NCBI GenBank assembly: GCA_023313575.1 | Contig: JAJTTP010000001.1 | Location: 868,001 to 932,000, forward strand | Length of the DNA: 64,000 nt | Source: Eutypella sp. D-1 | Taxonomy: Eukaryota > Ascomycota > Sordariomycetes > Xylariales > Diatrypaceae | Direction: 5' to 3' | Shown here: piece by piece, positions 49,202-58,587 of the stretch | How the letters are laid out: each line of letters starts with the position of its first letter | Numbering within the stretch: the stretch's first letter is position 1 | Position numbers and translations under genes: made by a program | The notes under the pieces: model-generated | What the model was told of the DNA's origin: nothing | What the model saw: the letters and a program-made list of their open reading frames with translations, nothing else | The model's database searches: none

Positions 49202-50811
49202 TTACTTAGGGGGGTTAGCGGCAACGAAGGCGACGCCCTTGTCGATGTTCTTCTTGAGGTCGCCCAGGCAGGCCTCCAGCAGCTTCTGCTCGTTGCCGTC
49301 GACCTGGCCGACGGGGAGGATCTTCTCGACACCGTTGGGGCCGAGCTCGACCTTGGAGGCGAAGAACTCGATGCCCTGGTCCTTGTACAGGGGGCTGTCG
49401 ACGAAAGTGGGCTCGATGACACCCTTCTCGCCCTGGGCGGCGCGCAGGATGGAGTCGGCGAAGCGGGCACCGGCCTGGGCCATGGACAGGGTGGCGGAAC
49501 CAGCACCGTCCTTGGCCTTGACGACCTCGTCACCGCCGAACTGGACACGGTTGACGAGCTCAGCGTTGGAGGACAGATCGGGGTGGTTGCTCTGGCTGAA
49601 GAGAGGGACGATGGTGACACCAGAGTGGCCGCCCACAACGGTGATGTTCTCGTCCTTGGGGTCGGTGCCCTTGATCTGGCTCACGAAACGGCTGGCACGG
49701 ACAACGTCGAGGGTAGTGACACCGAACAGGCGCTTAGGGTTGTAGACACCACGGGCCTTGAAGACCTCGGAGACAATGGGGACGGTGGAGTTGACGGGGT
49801 TAGAGATGATGAGGAGGTTGGCCTCGGGGGCAGCCTCGGCGGCGGCCTTGGCCAGGTCGCGAACGATGGAAGCGTTGGTGTTGAAGAGGTCATCACGTGT
49901 CATACCGGGCTTGCGGGGAACACCGGCGGGGATCAGGACAACATCGCTACCCTTCAGAGCGTTAGCCAGACCGGTAGGGGTAGGGTCGTAGCCGGTGACA
50001 GTGCTCTTGGTGTTGATGTGAGAGATATCAGCAGCGACACCTATAGTTTTGAGGCAATTATTTGACAGTCAGCTGGGAGAACATTCTGAATAATTAATGA
50101 GGAAAAGGAAGAAGATGATAACGTACCAGGTCCACCACGGATATCATACAGAGCAAGCTCGGTAACTCTGGGGTTCAGCTTGAGAAGCAGGGAAAGAGGC
50201 TGGCCGATACCACCGGCAGCACCGAGGACGGTGACCTTAGAGAGCTATATAACGGAAAAGAGACCATTGTTAGTCTAAAGCTTTTAAGATCTCATCTAAT
50301 ATCTGGGGGGGTTATTGAAGCGCCAATTAAGTAACGGCAAGAAGCCCCGGATCTTGGAATAGTCTCTCCTTTAAAGCTCGGGATACCAAGCGGGACTAAA
50401 GGGGGAGGGGGGGAGGAGGCGAAAGGGCAAAGGGTAAAGGGGGAGGGGGGGAGGAGGCGAAAGGGCAAAGGGTAAAGGGGGAGGGGGGGAGGAGGCGAAA
50501 GGGCAAAGGGTAAAGGGGGAGGGGGGGAGGAGGCGAAAGGGCAAAGGGTAAAGGGGGAGGGGGGGAGGAGGCGAAAGGGCAAAGGGTAAAGGGGGAGGGG
50601 GGGAGGAGGCGAAAGGGCAAAGGGTAAAGGGGGAGGGGGGGAGGAGGCGAAAGGGCAAAGGGTAAAGGGGAAGGGGGAAGAGTGTCTGATCAACCAAGAC
50701 CAAGAAAAGAGATAAAGAAGATTTAAAATGAAAATAAAAACTTACCTGTCTGGCTGAGGCGGAGAAAGCCCGGCGCTGGCCGGCGGAGAAGATAGCTCTT
50801 ACGGGAATCAT
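49202..50811 (-). CDS. mdh: Mitochondrial NAD-dependent malate dehydrogenase
   Basis: Converts malate to oxaloacetate in the TCA cycle. Exons 50811-50746, 50244-50127 and 50040-49202 give 340 aa, normal for the enzyme. Exon 1 encodes a basic, Ser/Ala-rich presequence ([20 protein letters not shown]) typical for mitochondrial import. Exon 2 starts [20 protein letters not shown], the NAD-binding glycine motif. Exon 3 holds [19 protein letters not shown] (mobile loop arginines), [28 protein letters not shown] and [17 protein letters not shown] with the catalytic His. Intron 1 is unusually long for the window (501 bp) and contains a perfect tandem repeat. Intron 2 is 86 bp. The end VAANPPK is unremarkable. 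Confidence 0.97.
50401..50666. repeat. 7 x 38-bp perfect tandem repeat inside mdh intron 1
   Basis: Seven identical 38-bp units start at 50401, 50439, 50477, 50515, 50553, 50591 and 50629. On the plus strand each unit reads G5-A-G7-A-GG-A-GG-C followed by GAAAGGGCAAAGGGTAAA. A decayed partial copy follows to about 50680. The transcript of the minus-strand gene is therefore C/U-rich here. As 38 is not a multiple of 3, long open frames across it are an artefact. Confidence 0.97.
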
Positions 50812-52358
50812 TTTCGGGGGAAAAAAAGTAAAAATAAAAATGAAAGAAAATGTCTAATGGGAGGAGGTAATAGACGAGGTGGAATTATGTGGTTTAAAAA
50901 TGAAACCTGCTTCTCAAGGTTGGTGATGACGGAGTATGAGTTGAAGGTTGGAGGGGGAGCTATGGAACTAAAGAATTATCTGGGGGAGACGCTTGGACGA
51001 GAGAGACATAAATCGGTAATCGGGTTTTGTTTTATTCTCTTTTTCTTTTTTCTTTTTTTAACAAGGTTTCCAATCCCAGACTTTTTTTTTCTCGTTTTTC
51101 AGTCTTTTGCTTGCAAGGTTGCGTGAAATACTTCGTACATACATACAGCTTTCCGCCACCCCACAATAAAATCATCAAATCGACCTTTTTGGGGCAAGCC
51201 GTCTTACGCTAGGGCTCAGTTACGCTAGATCTTGCGGGCTTTTATTCGTTTTTATTGGATGAGAGCTTGGGTACTCAGGTACTGGACCGGCAACACCGGC
51301 GGAGACCTACCGTGAAGTAGGTGCAGAACCGCAGCAACCACAGCACCGTTAGCCACATCTTGGCCGAGACCGGGGTATTGCGACATCGCACTCAACATAC
51401 TGAGTACTCCGTGATAGTACATGGCCCATTCGGCAAGTCGGGCTATCGGGGGCTCTCTCGCGTCGCGCGTGTGGCTTGAGAATGAACATCCGTATATCGC
51501 AAATCATAGCTGAACTGCATAATCGTTATATTTGCATAGATTTGATGGATATTTGCATGCTATAATCCGAGTTTCCGAACATGCACCGGGTCCTCCTCTC
51601 CTCCGGTTTCCCACTATCTCTTGACTGCCAGCCAGGCTACGTACCTACGCAGACCTCGGCAGGTTGGAACAACACCATACATACCTGGATATTCCTACCC
51701 GGGTAGGTAATAGTTATGTAGGTGACGACATTTCGTCCCCTGCGGGCCGCTCTGATTTCGGGTAGGTATCAATGGAATGTCGTATTCCCTGCCTAGTGAC
51801 TCTAGCTTCGAGGCCTACCCAGACACCCGGCGAGCCCACACAATTAGGTGCATTCCAAGCACTCCCTTCTCGTCGAGGAAGTACGGAGGCGAATGAAGTT
51901 TGGCAAGAATAATAAGCCAGGCTCGCCAATGCTGTCCTTCGAGATTGCTACGGTGAACGTAAGTGCTCGAACCAAGGTAGCGGAATATCAAATAGGTAAG
52001 GAGGCAGGAGTGATGTACGAGAATAACCGTGGGTATTATCCACTGATATAATAATTACCAACTCCCTCATGTTGCGATTTTTATAGAGAATTAAACATGT
52101 GCTCTATTCCGGCGATACTCCTGGTGCTATAATTACATAATTCTCCCAGTCTTTCCTCATATATCAATTGAGCGCCTACCTACCACCTACCTAGGTAGGT
52201 ATCTATAATTCACCATTCACAACTGTCCTTCATTTATACTTACTTAGTCTAGTCTGACTTCGATGTATTCCAACGTCCTTTCCTCAATTAGCAACTAGCA
52301 CTTGCCGTGACAATCTCTCCCAGGAGAGAGCTAACTATTAGTTCCAGCCCTTTCTGCC
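50812..52358. promoter_or_regulatory. Divergent region between mdh and the kinase-like gene
   Basis: No supported gene in 1.5 kb. It contains the palindrome CTACCCGGGTAG near 51695 and the 16-bp palindrome ACCTACCTAGGTAGGT at 52185-52200, about 160 bp before the kinase ATG. Confidence 0.45.
52185..52200. repeat. 16-bp palindrome ACCTACCTAGGTAGGT
   Basis: Perfect inverted repeat, identical to the core of the palindrome at 19448-19465. Confidence 0.8.
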
Positions 52359-53963
52359 ATGGCTGGAACCGATGCGGCTTCTCAAAAATCCAATGATGAT
52401 ATCGACTCACTTTTCGGTGATGGGGACGGCGACGTTGATATTAGTGACATATTTGCGGACGATAGCCTATCAGCCTCCGCCCCTACAGAAAACATAGGGC
52501 CAAGCGCAGAAACCGCAGCCACTTCAGATTGTTCCAGCAGCAACAGTCCCCACAAGAGCAATCCTCAATATGGCCTCGGCTGGGAACGAGAGGCCTTCTC
52601 TTTGATCCCTATCTGGATCGTGGAGCCGACGATTGAATCTATCATCCAGACTCTCAAGAAGAGAGTTCACCCGGACAAGACATATCACGTCAAACACTGG
52701 CATGACGGGTCGTACAATAAATACTACCTCGTCTCCTACGAGAAGAACCACTTCGTCATGAAGGTCTCCCTGCCGATATGTCCGAGGCTTAAGACAGAGA
52801 GCGAGGTCGCCACGCTGGACTGGGTCTACCGCAACACGGAGCTGCCTGTGCCGAGGGTGAAATGTTACGACTCCACTCGTGACAGTCCTGTGGGATTTGA
52901 ATGGATTCTCATGAGCCGTGTCGAAGGACGCCCACTGTCCAAATGTTGGGGTAACATCCCTGAGGGCTCGCTACATCGCATCATCAAGCAAATCGCACAG
53001 TACGCAGCCGTCGCGTTCAATAAAAGATTCAATAGCATCTGCAATATCTATCCGCCCAACCCAGGCGCCGCCCACACTGACCCTCAACCTGGTCCAATGG
53101 TCTGGATGCCGTTCTTTTAGGGAGAGCGCGGCTACCTAGAACATCCCCGCGGGCCATTCCATAACACTCAGGAGTGGAACAATAGTCGATTGCGGTTTGC
53201 ATACTCAAACCTCGCTACCGACATGCAGTTCATGCGGAGAGGGTTGGACCAGCGGCACGACTGGAAGACCGGCTCGGAAATGCTCAATCTTATCAACAGG
53301 ATCAGAGCACAAGGCCACAAATTTTACCCAGATACAAAATACGCTACGCCTACTGTGAAACAAAGAGATGACCCGGGAAAAAGCTCAGTCGAAGGCCAAC
53401 CCAAACCCACCACTACTGAAAGAAACAACCACCACCAAACCAGATCAGAATGCGAGCCCACCATGCTATGGCACGACGACCTGTCCCTAGACAACATATT
53501 CGTGGACAGTGAATTCGTACTAACGGGGATCCTGGACTGGGAGTGTGTGTCGTGCCTGCCGGTTCACCAGGCATGCCACTTGCCGGCCTTCATGCAGATG
53601 CGCGGCGCCCGCCACACGGAGCTACCCTACACCGCGCCCACCGAAGACTGGTACATCGACGACGATTCCTACGAGCTACCCGTTCTCACCGCCTACCATC
53701 ACGACCTGCGGCAGTACGAGATCAGCGCCTGCCACCGGGTGTTCCTGCAGGAGATGATGGCGCTGGCGCCCGGCTGGGTCGACGTGTATTGCGATAGGGG
53801 CGCTAGGGACAAGAAGGACTTTGAGGCCGCGGTGCAGAACTGCGATAATGAGTTTGCATTCAGGCGTGTCGAGAGGTGGGTGCGTGCCTTGGAGGCGGTG
53901 AAACCGGGGAGGTTGCCCGACGTCATCTATCCAAGGCTGCATGAACAGCTATACTCCGAGTAA
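52359..53963 (+). CDS. APH-family (aminoglycoside phosphotransferase-like) kinase with in-frame TAG at codon 254
   Basis: One frame runs from ATG 52359 to 53963 (534 codons) broken only by TAG at 53118-53120. N-terminal disordered acidic segment to about 60; kinase N-lobe with HDGSYNKYYLVSYEKNHFVM and Lys about 135; LDWVYRNTELPVPRVKCYDS and FEWILMSRVEGRPLSKCW typical of the fungal APH family; then PMVWMPFF, the TAG, GERGYLEHPRGPFHNTQEW. Family members usually read FFWG here, so TAG replaces TGG (Trp). After the stop everything needed is intact: catalytic loop HDDLSLDN (His 372, Asp 374, Asn 379), metal site ILDWE (Asp 393) and the helical C-lobe to the natural stop. Without recoding the product lacks all catalytic residues. 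Either recoded by A-to-I RNA editing or readthrough, or a very recent pseudogene. Substrates of fungal APH-like kinases are mostly unknown. Confidence 0.8.
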
Positions 53964-54304
53964 CAAGTAGTTAAGGTGGCGAGGAGCTGGCGCGAAGCCT
54001 CCCCCGCGCGACAACATTTCTCAAGGGCCAGTTATCAGTAGCTACGGATACGAGCCCCTCGCTTATGAGGACACTACATATGTCGCGATGACGGTCAGTT
54101 ATATGGACTAATCAAATCACATCGGTTACGGAAACTGGGAATGACCGTGGGGGGGAAATAAAATAAAATCATGATCGCATTCGCTTGCTTGGTAAACAAA
54201 ACGTGGAAACACGCACCTATTTGGCGCCCCGGCTACTCTTTTACCATCTTGTCGTCCAATCGTCCAATCGTCCCGTCGTAACAATAAAAATAAAAATAAA
54301 AAAT
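53964..54304. other. Short convergent intergenic stretch
   Basis: Between two 3' ends; an A-rich AAATAAAAATAAA run near 54285-54302 only. Confidence 0.5.
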
Positions 54305-56170
54305 TCATCTAACCCAATGTATCAGGTTCCAAGCATTCCTCAGAATCCCTCTCGACTCCCCCGAAGCCGGGGTAGCCGCAGCCGCTGTCTTGCTGTGACG
54401 ACCTGCCATGGAATTGGGATAGTACAGCTCTTCGCCCTCCCCCCTCGCGAAGTCCAGGTCCAGGAGGAGGTCGAAAGGGCGGCCGGCGCGGCCGCCGACG
54501 GAGTACTCATCGTCGTAATCATCGGAGTCGGAGTCCTCGCCCGCGCCGCAGTAATTGCAGGGCCGCCCGTACGGCTTCAGGAAGTGCTCGTCGCACCGGC
54601 GTCGACCGTCGCTGACGCCGACGTCGCACTCCTTCCACTGCGTGCAGAGGGTCTCTATAATTACAGTCGGAGCCTGCTCTAGCCCACTGGACTGCGTGCC
54701 GGTGCTCTTCATCGATGGTGGCGAGGGCGTCTGGACTGCGGTGGTCTTTTGCGAGAGCCCTATTGGCTGGGTCCCGGTGCTCGTCGTCGCTGGTAGCGAA
54801 TCCGTCTGGACTGCGATTTCTTTCTGGTCCGGACCGCTCGGCTGCACCCCAGTGCTTGTCATCGCCGGCGGGGAGCTCGTCTGAACCGCAATTGCCCGCT
54901 GCTCCGGCCCGCTCGACTGGGTGCCGACGGTCTTCATTGCTGGTGGTGCAGGCGTCTGGACCGCGGTCTCCTTTTTTTCGGGACCACTTGACTGCGTTCC
55001 GGTACTGGTCATTGATGGCGGTGAATCCGTCTGGACCGAAATCGCCTTCTGCTCGGGCCCGCTCCACTGTACCCCAGTACTCTTCATCACCGGCTGTGGC
55101 GGTGCGTCCGTCTGGACCCCGACGTCATGTAGCTTGGTCTGCGACCAGATGGTCTGCGTGGACATGCTTTGCATCTCGGCTTGCGGCGGCCGCGGGGCTT
55201 CGGTCTTCTCCTCCGGCCATTCCGTCTGCGTACTCATGTCGCTGACAGCCACCTTCTTGCGACCCTCCTTCTCCTCTTTCATCGCCTTCTCCTTAGCCTC
55301 GCTCTTGACCCTCAGCTCCTCGACCCAGGCCTCGAAGCCCTCCAATCCTTTGGCATCGGAGGGTAGGGCCTCAGGGAGGTCATCGAGGGTGACAGTCTCG
55401 GGGTTGAAGTCCCGCAAGCCGGTGCTACGGCTAGCGGTGCCCTCCTCGCGCTGAAAGCTGACGGTGCCCGGGTCTCGCTCGCGGCAAGCGGGGCCGCGGC
55501 CGCCCGCGGAAGACGGCGTCCCCTCGGGCCCTGGCGTTGACTTCCTGCTATTCCCAGACCACCGCGCCGTACACGTAAACGGCAAAAATCCAATGGCCAC
55601 ACGCGTAGGCTGCTCATGCTTGCACCCTCGTAGGCTACAAATGGGCGTCGGCTTCGCTCGACACCCACACGAGTGGTAGTGCGCGATCATCTGACAGAAC
55701 TGCTCGCCCGTCGACTTTCCCGGCGTCATGGGCAGCCTACGCGGGTTTCGGGGCGAGTATATCGGGCCGGCGGTTGCCATCGGCATCGGCATGGACATCG
55801 GCGATATCGCCGGCGTCGAGGAGTACCCGTACCAGGACTGGGTTCTCGACGCCATAGGCGTGGCTGTGCCCGGCGCCACGGTGTGGGGGAAGTAATTCGT
55901 CTCTCGCTTCGTGGGCTGCTGGCGCTGTTGTTTGGGGTTGGCGGGTGAAGTCTGGGGTGCTCGGGACGGCTGAAAGGCCGCCGCTGAGGGGTTGGGAGGT
56001 GCGGAGGATGAGGCTGGCTTCGGGACGAAGGCCGGAGCCGTTGCCGTGAGGGGTTTGCTGGCCTTGTTCTGTTTGTTGCCGAACTTCGGTCCCGTCGGGG
56101 GCTGAAATGGCTTAGCTTCGTCAGCCCCGTTCGACTGGTTACTCGCAGTGTTGTTTGTGGAATTCTCCAT
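54305..56170 (-). CDS. Uncharacterised repeat-containing protein with Cys-rich segments
   Basis: A single-exon 621-aa protein, start MENSTNNTASNQSNG. No family recognised. N-terminus disordered (Pro/Ala/Thr). About residues 155-215 hold a Cys/His cluster (FCQMIAHYHSCGCRAKPTPI, then CSLRGCKHEQPTR) common in uncharacterised fungal proteins. A charged helix follows (about 285-315). About 350-505 is a run of six diverged 24-residue repeats of the form STGTQSSGPEQKAIAVQT-SPP. The C-terminus has another Cys cluster (CTQWKECDVGV, RRCDEHFLKPYGRPCNYCGA) and acidic patches. The two clusters could bind zinc; inference. Short VQT-containing repeats might serve as docking motifs (TQT-type dynein light chain sites also contain such a core), a weak suggestion. 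Confidence 0.65.
   Translation of the reverse strand: MENSTNNTASNQSNGADEAKPFQPPTGPKFGNKQNKASKPLTATAPAFVPKPASSSAPPNPSAAAFQPSRAPQTSPANPKQQRQQPTKRETNYFPHTVAPGTATPMASRTQSWYGYSSTPAISPMSMPMPMATAGPIYSPRNPRRLPMTPGKSTGEQFCQMIAHYHSCGCRAKPTPICSLRGCKHEQPTRVAIGFLPFTCTARWSGNSRKSTPGPEGTPSSAGGRGPACRERDPGTVSFQREEGTASRSTGLRDFNPETVTLDDLPEALPSDAKGLEGFEAWVEELRVKSEAKEKAMKEEKEGRKKVAVSDMSTQTEWPEEKTEAPRPPQAEMQSMSTQTIWSQTKLHDVGVQTDAPPQPVMKSTGVQWSGPEQKAISVQTDSPPSMTSTGTQSSGPEKKETAVQTPAPPAMKTVGTQSSGPEQRAIAVQTSSPPAMTSTGVQPSGPDQKEIAVQTDSLPATTSTGTQPIGLSQKTTAVQTPSPPSMKSTGTQSSGLEQAPTVIIETLCTQWKECDVGVSDGRRRCDEHFLKPYGRPCNYCGAGEDSDSDDYDDEYSVGGRAGRPFDLLLDLDFARGEGEELYYPNSMAGRHSKTAAAATPASGESRGILRNAWNLIHWVR
54665..55125 (-). repeat. 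72-bp coding repeats (24-aa units)
   Basis: About six diverged tandem units in the preceding gene, each encoding a variant of STG(T/V)QxSGxEQKxIAVQTxSPP. Length is kept while bases differ, which suggests an old repeat under reading-frame constraint. Confidence 0.75.
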
Positions 56171-56633
56171 GACGGGCTACTGTGCTCAATCCCTCGGTCC
56201 CTATGTTTTACTAGCTCGGTTATGATGGCGTGAGGCCGGGGATTGAGGATCTTCCCGAGATTGCTTTGATTGTTGGATCGATTGATTGTTGTGAGTTGAC
56301 GTTGCGCTTTACCCCCTGAACAGGGGGGTGTTTGCGAGTATTTATGGGTGATCTGAGCGCTCGGCTCCATCTCGCGCGTGTGAATGGCATCTTTTTGGTA
56401 GGGATTTGTCTAAAAAAGCTTTTCTTTCAACGGTAGCCATCGCTTCCAACAATCATACATTGTGCTCTTTGAGAGGTTTTGAACAGCCTTTATTTAAACA
56501 CTCGAGCGCCTTTATGGACTACCCGGCAACCTTTTCTTAGAAAAATGAACACCGGCTTTGATTCACGTATAACAAAGAAGTATCCGCATGCTGGTACGTT
56601 ATACCCTTATGATTTACTTGAATGATCTAGTAT
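56171..56633. other. Intergenic stretch
   Basis: 5' region of the repeat-protein gene and 3' flank of the lipase-like gene, both on the minus strand. Nothing else recognised. Confidence 0.5.
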
Positions 56634-58103
56634 CTAAGCTACCTCGTAGGGGTATAAGGCATATTGCAGTGTGTAGCCTATCTCTGCAGAATACGCCTCG
56701 ATTTCAAATTCGGCTTCATGGCTGGCGAACACACATCCATCGGGGACCTTGACGCCATTGAAGCGATCCGCGATCCAGTCAAGCCATATCTGCTGGCCCG
56801 CGAATAGCACGGGGACATGGTCCACCCCTTCCACAACTGCATACTGTAGCTGGCTCTGTGGTAGTGCCTTGCATGTCTGGTTAACGATGGTACTCGTGCT
56901 AATGACCGGCGCCTGTGAATCCGCCGACCCTTGAAGCACGAGCATCGGGCCCGCGAACTCTTTGCCACCGGTGTGCGTGAGCCTATCGAATGCGTCGAGA
57001 TAGTATGTCTCGTTCCAGGCGTTGCCGCGGAGAATATTGAGGCTCGAATAGATCTCCAGGCCAACCGACTGACAGCCCTGAAGCTTCTGTAGGGCTTCAG
57101 TCGTGCGCACACCTTCATCCGTGAGCCAATCACGGAGCTGAAAATCCGGAAAGATCGATGATAGTCCCGTGGCGAACTTGGCTAATCCGCTCCCGAGAAT
57201 TGGCAAGCCCACTGCTAGGTTGATTATTTCTCTGGCTTGCGCCCCGGGGGACGCCGCGATAGTCCCTAAATAGCCTGCTACGGGGTCCCTGGCCAGGTGT
57301 TCGGCAGCACCCCAGGCAGCGCCCCCGCCTTGTGAGTGGCCCATCAGGACGAAGTCTTTGCTCAATTTCTTGGGCCACGCCTTCTGCGCTGCCTGTACGG
57401 CGTAGATCAAGTCATTTCCATGCGCGGGGTTTGCACTGTACTGGTGAGCGATAAAATTGCCTGCAGCATCGTGGTCGATACCGAGCCCTGCATAGTCGGG
57501 TGCCACAACGGCATAGCCCTGCAAAGCAAGGGTGAATGGCGTGGAATATTGGTACCAGAGGTTACGGATGTGGCTGGGCGCACACTCGCCGGACCATCCG
57601 GATGTGCCGTGGGCCCAACCAACGGTCGGGATACCGTCCACCCCTCTGAACCGGCGCCGTTGAAAAGGCCATAGTACATATGCCGAGGCAGGAATAACAG
57701 ACCCGTTCAGCGTCTTAGTCGTAAAGACAAAGCGCGATAGGGCGACACCTGGCGGTAAGGTGTACAGTGACACATTGGTACGCTGCTCAACCTTGATGGG
57801 TATGCCGGGTTGGAGGTAAGATGCATTCGTATAGGAATCTGCGACGCTGTAGAAAGGGTCGAGCTGTGTCGAGGAACCAGCCCAATTGGAGCGTTCAAAG
57901 TTCACAGCGACGAGAACAGCTTCTGCTTGCGCTTTGGAGAGATTTGCGCTCTTGATGATCTCTAGGGCTTGTTGAGGGTTTAGCGGGCCGTAGCTTGCGT
58001 TGAAATTATTGGTGCGGGATGCAGCGGGCGCAAAGAGCTCCTGCGCTAGACATCCTGAAGATACTATCAGGAGTCCCAAACTAGAAAGCGCGGTCCAGAA
58101 CAT
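56634..58103 (-). CDS. Secretory lipase-like alpha/beta-hydrolase
   Basis: A single-exon 489-aa secreted esterase of the fungal secretory lipase (LIP) type. Signal peptide MFWTALSSLGLLIVSSGCLA. Strand-turn motifs include VGWAHGTSGWSGECAPS, YAVVAPDYAGLGID and the nucleophile elbow VLMGHSQGGGAAW (Ser). Asp in LVLQGSADSQAPVIS and His in VEGVDHVPVLFAGQQ fit the remaining triad. Several NxS/T glycosylation sites are present (NFNAS, NASYL, NVSLY, NETYY). The substrate could be a lipid or another ester; the family includes enzymes acting on triacylglycerols. Head-to-head with the glutathione-synthetase homologue over 484 bp. Confidence 0.85.
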   Translation of the reverse strand: MFWTALSSLGLLIVSSGCLAQELFAPAASRTNNFNASYGPLNPQQALEIIKSANLSKAQAEAVLVAVNFERSNWAGSSTQLDPFYSVADSYTNASYLQPGIPIKVEQRTNVSLYTLPPGVALSRFVFTTKTLNGSVIPASAYVLWPFQRRRFRGVDGIPTVGWAHGTSGWSGECAPSHIRNLWYQYSTPFTLALQGYAVVAPDYAGLGIDHDAAGNFIAHQYSANPAHGNDLIYAVQAAQKAWPKKLSKDFVLMGHSQGGGAAWGAAEHLARDPVAGYLGTIAASPGAQAREIINLAVGLPILGSGLAKFATGLSSIFPDFQLRDWLTDEGVRTTEALQKLQGCQSVGLEIYSSLNILRGNAWNETYYLDAFDRLTHTGGKEFAGPMLVLQGSADSQAPVISTSTIVNQTCKALPQSQLQYAVVEGVDHVPVLFAGQQIWLDWIADRFNGVKVPDGCVFASHEAEFEIEAYSAEIGYTLQYALYPYEVA

Positions 58104-58587
58104 CGCTGGAGATCACAACCAGTATTACTACAGAATGGAAACCGAGGAAGGAGGTAGGACGAAGAGTCAACGTTCCTCGGAAATCGATTTTCTCTTATAA
58201 GCAAAGGCAAGCCCGAATGTTCCGTGAGTTTGTATGAGACAAACGGATGCTTCCGCGGAACTAATCGAGCCTCTTGATCACACAATCGCCTCGCGTCAAG
58301 GTGATGATGGTGAGTGAGAGAAATAAAAGTAAGGCATCCTTGCTAGGCACAGTGGGTTGTGAGATAATTTTGTCTGACACTTGATGTAACTATAAGGAGG
58401 CGTCATGGCTACCCTAATCGACGCGTTCTACAAGTCGATGTTCGTAGGATATCAAGGCCGAGAATGATTTCTAATTTGCTGGTAAAGTCTAGGCAGAACC
58501 TCACTGCGCTACATTAGTACATAGATTAGCCCAATCGGCTGTCCTTCTCCATCCATCCCTGACAAAGAAAGCATTTCAGCGCTCAAG
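58104..58587. promoter_or_regulatory. Short divergent promoter, lipase / glutathione-synthetase homologue
   Basis: The only space for both promoters. No clear TATA box identified; possible shared regulation is inference. Confidence 0.4.

Noticed and set aside
49157..50065. 302-codon plus-strand frame antisense to mdh
   Set aside because: Shadow frame of a highly expressed, GC-biased gene; Gly/Asp/Val-rich without motif.
50401..50666. CRISPR-like array
   Set aside because: Units abut directly with no spacers, and the DNA is eukaryotic nuclear.
50292..50811. Long Pro/Leu-rich open frames across the 38-bp repeats
   Set aside because: The repeat is in mdh intron 1, and 38 bp is not a multiple of three, so all frames stay open only because the unit lacks stops. 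No gene.
53101..53120. TTCTTTTAG read as a 3' splice site instead of a nonsense codon
   Set aside because: The residues just before it (PMVWMPFF) match the kinase family and continue in frame after it, and I see no donor whose use would spare them. Only transcript data can exclude it fully.
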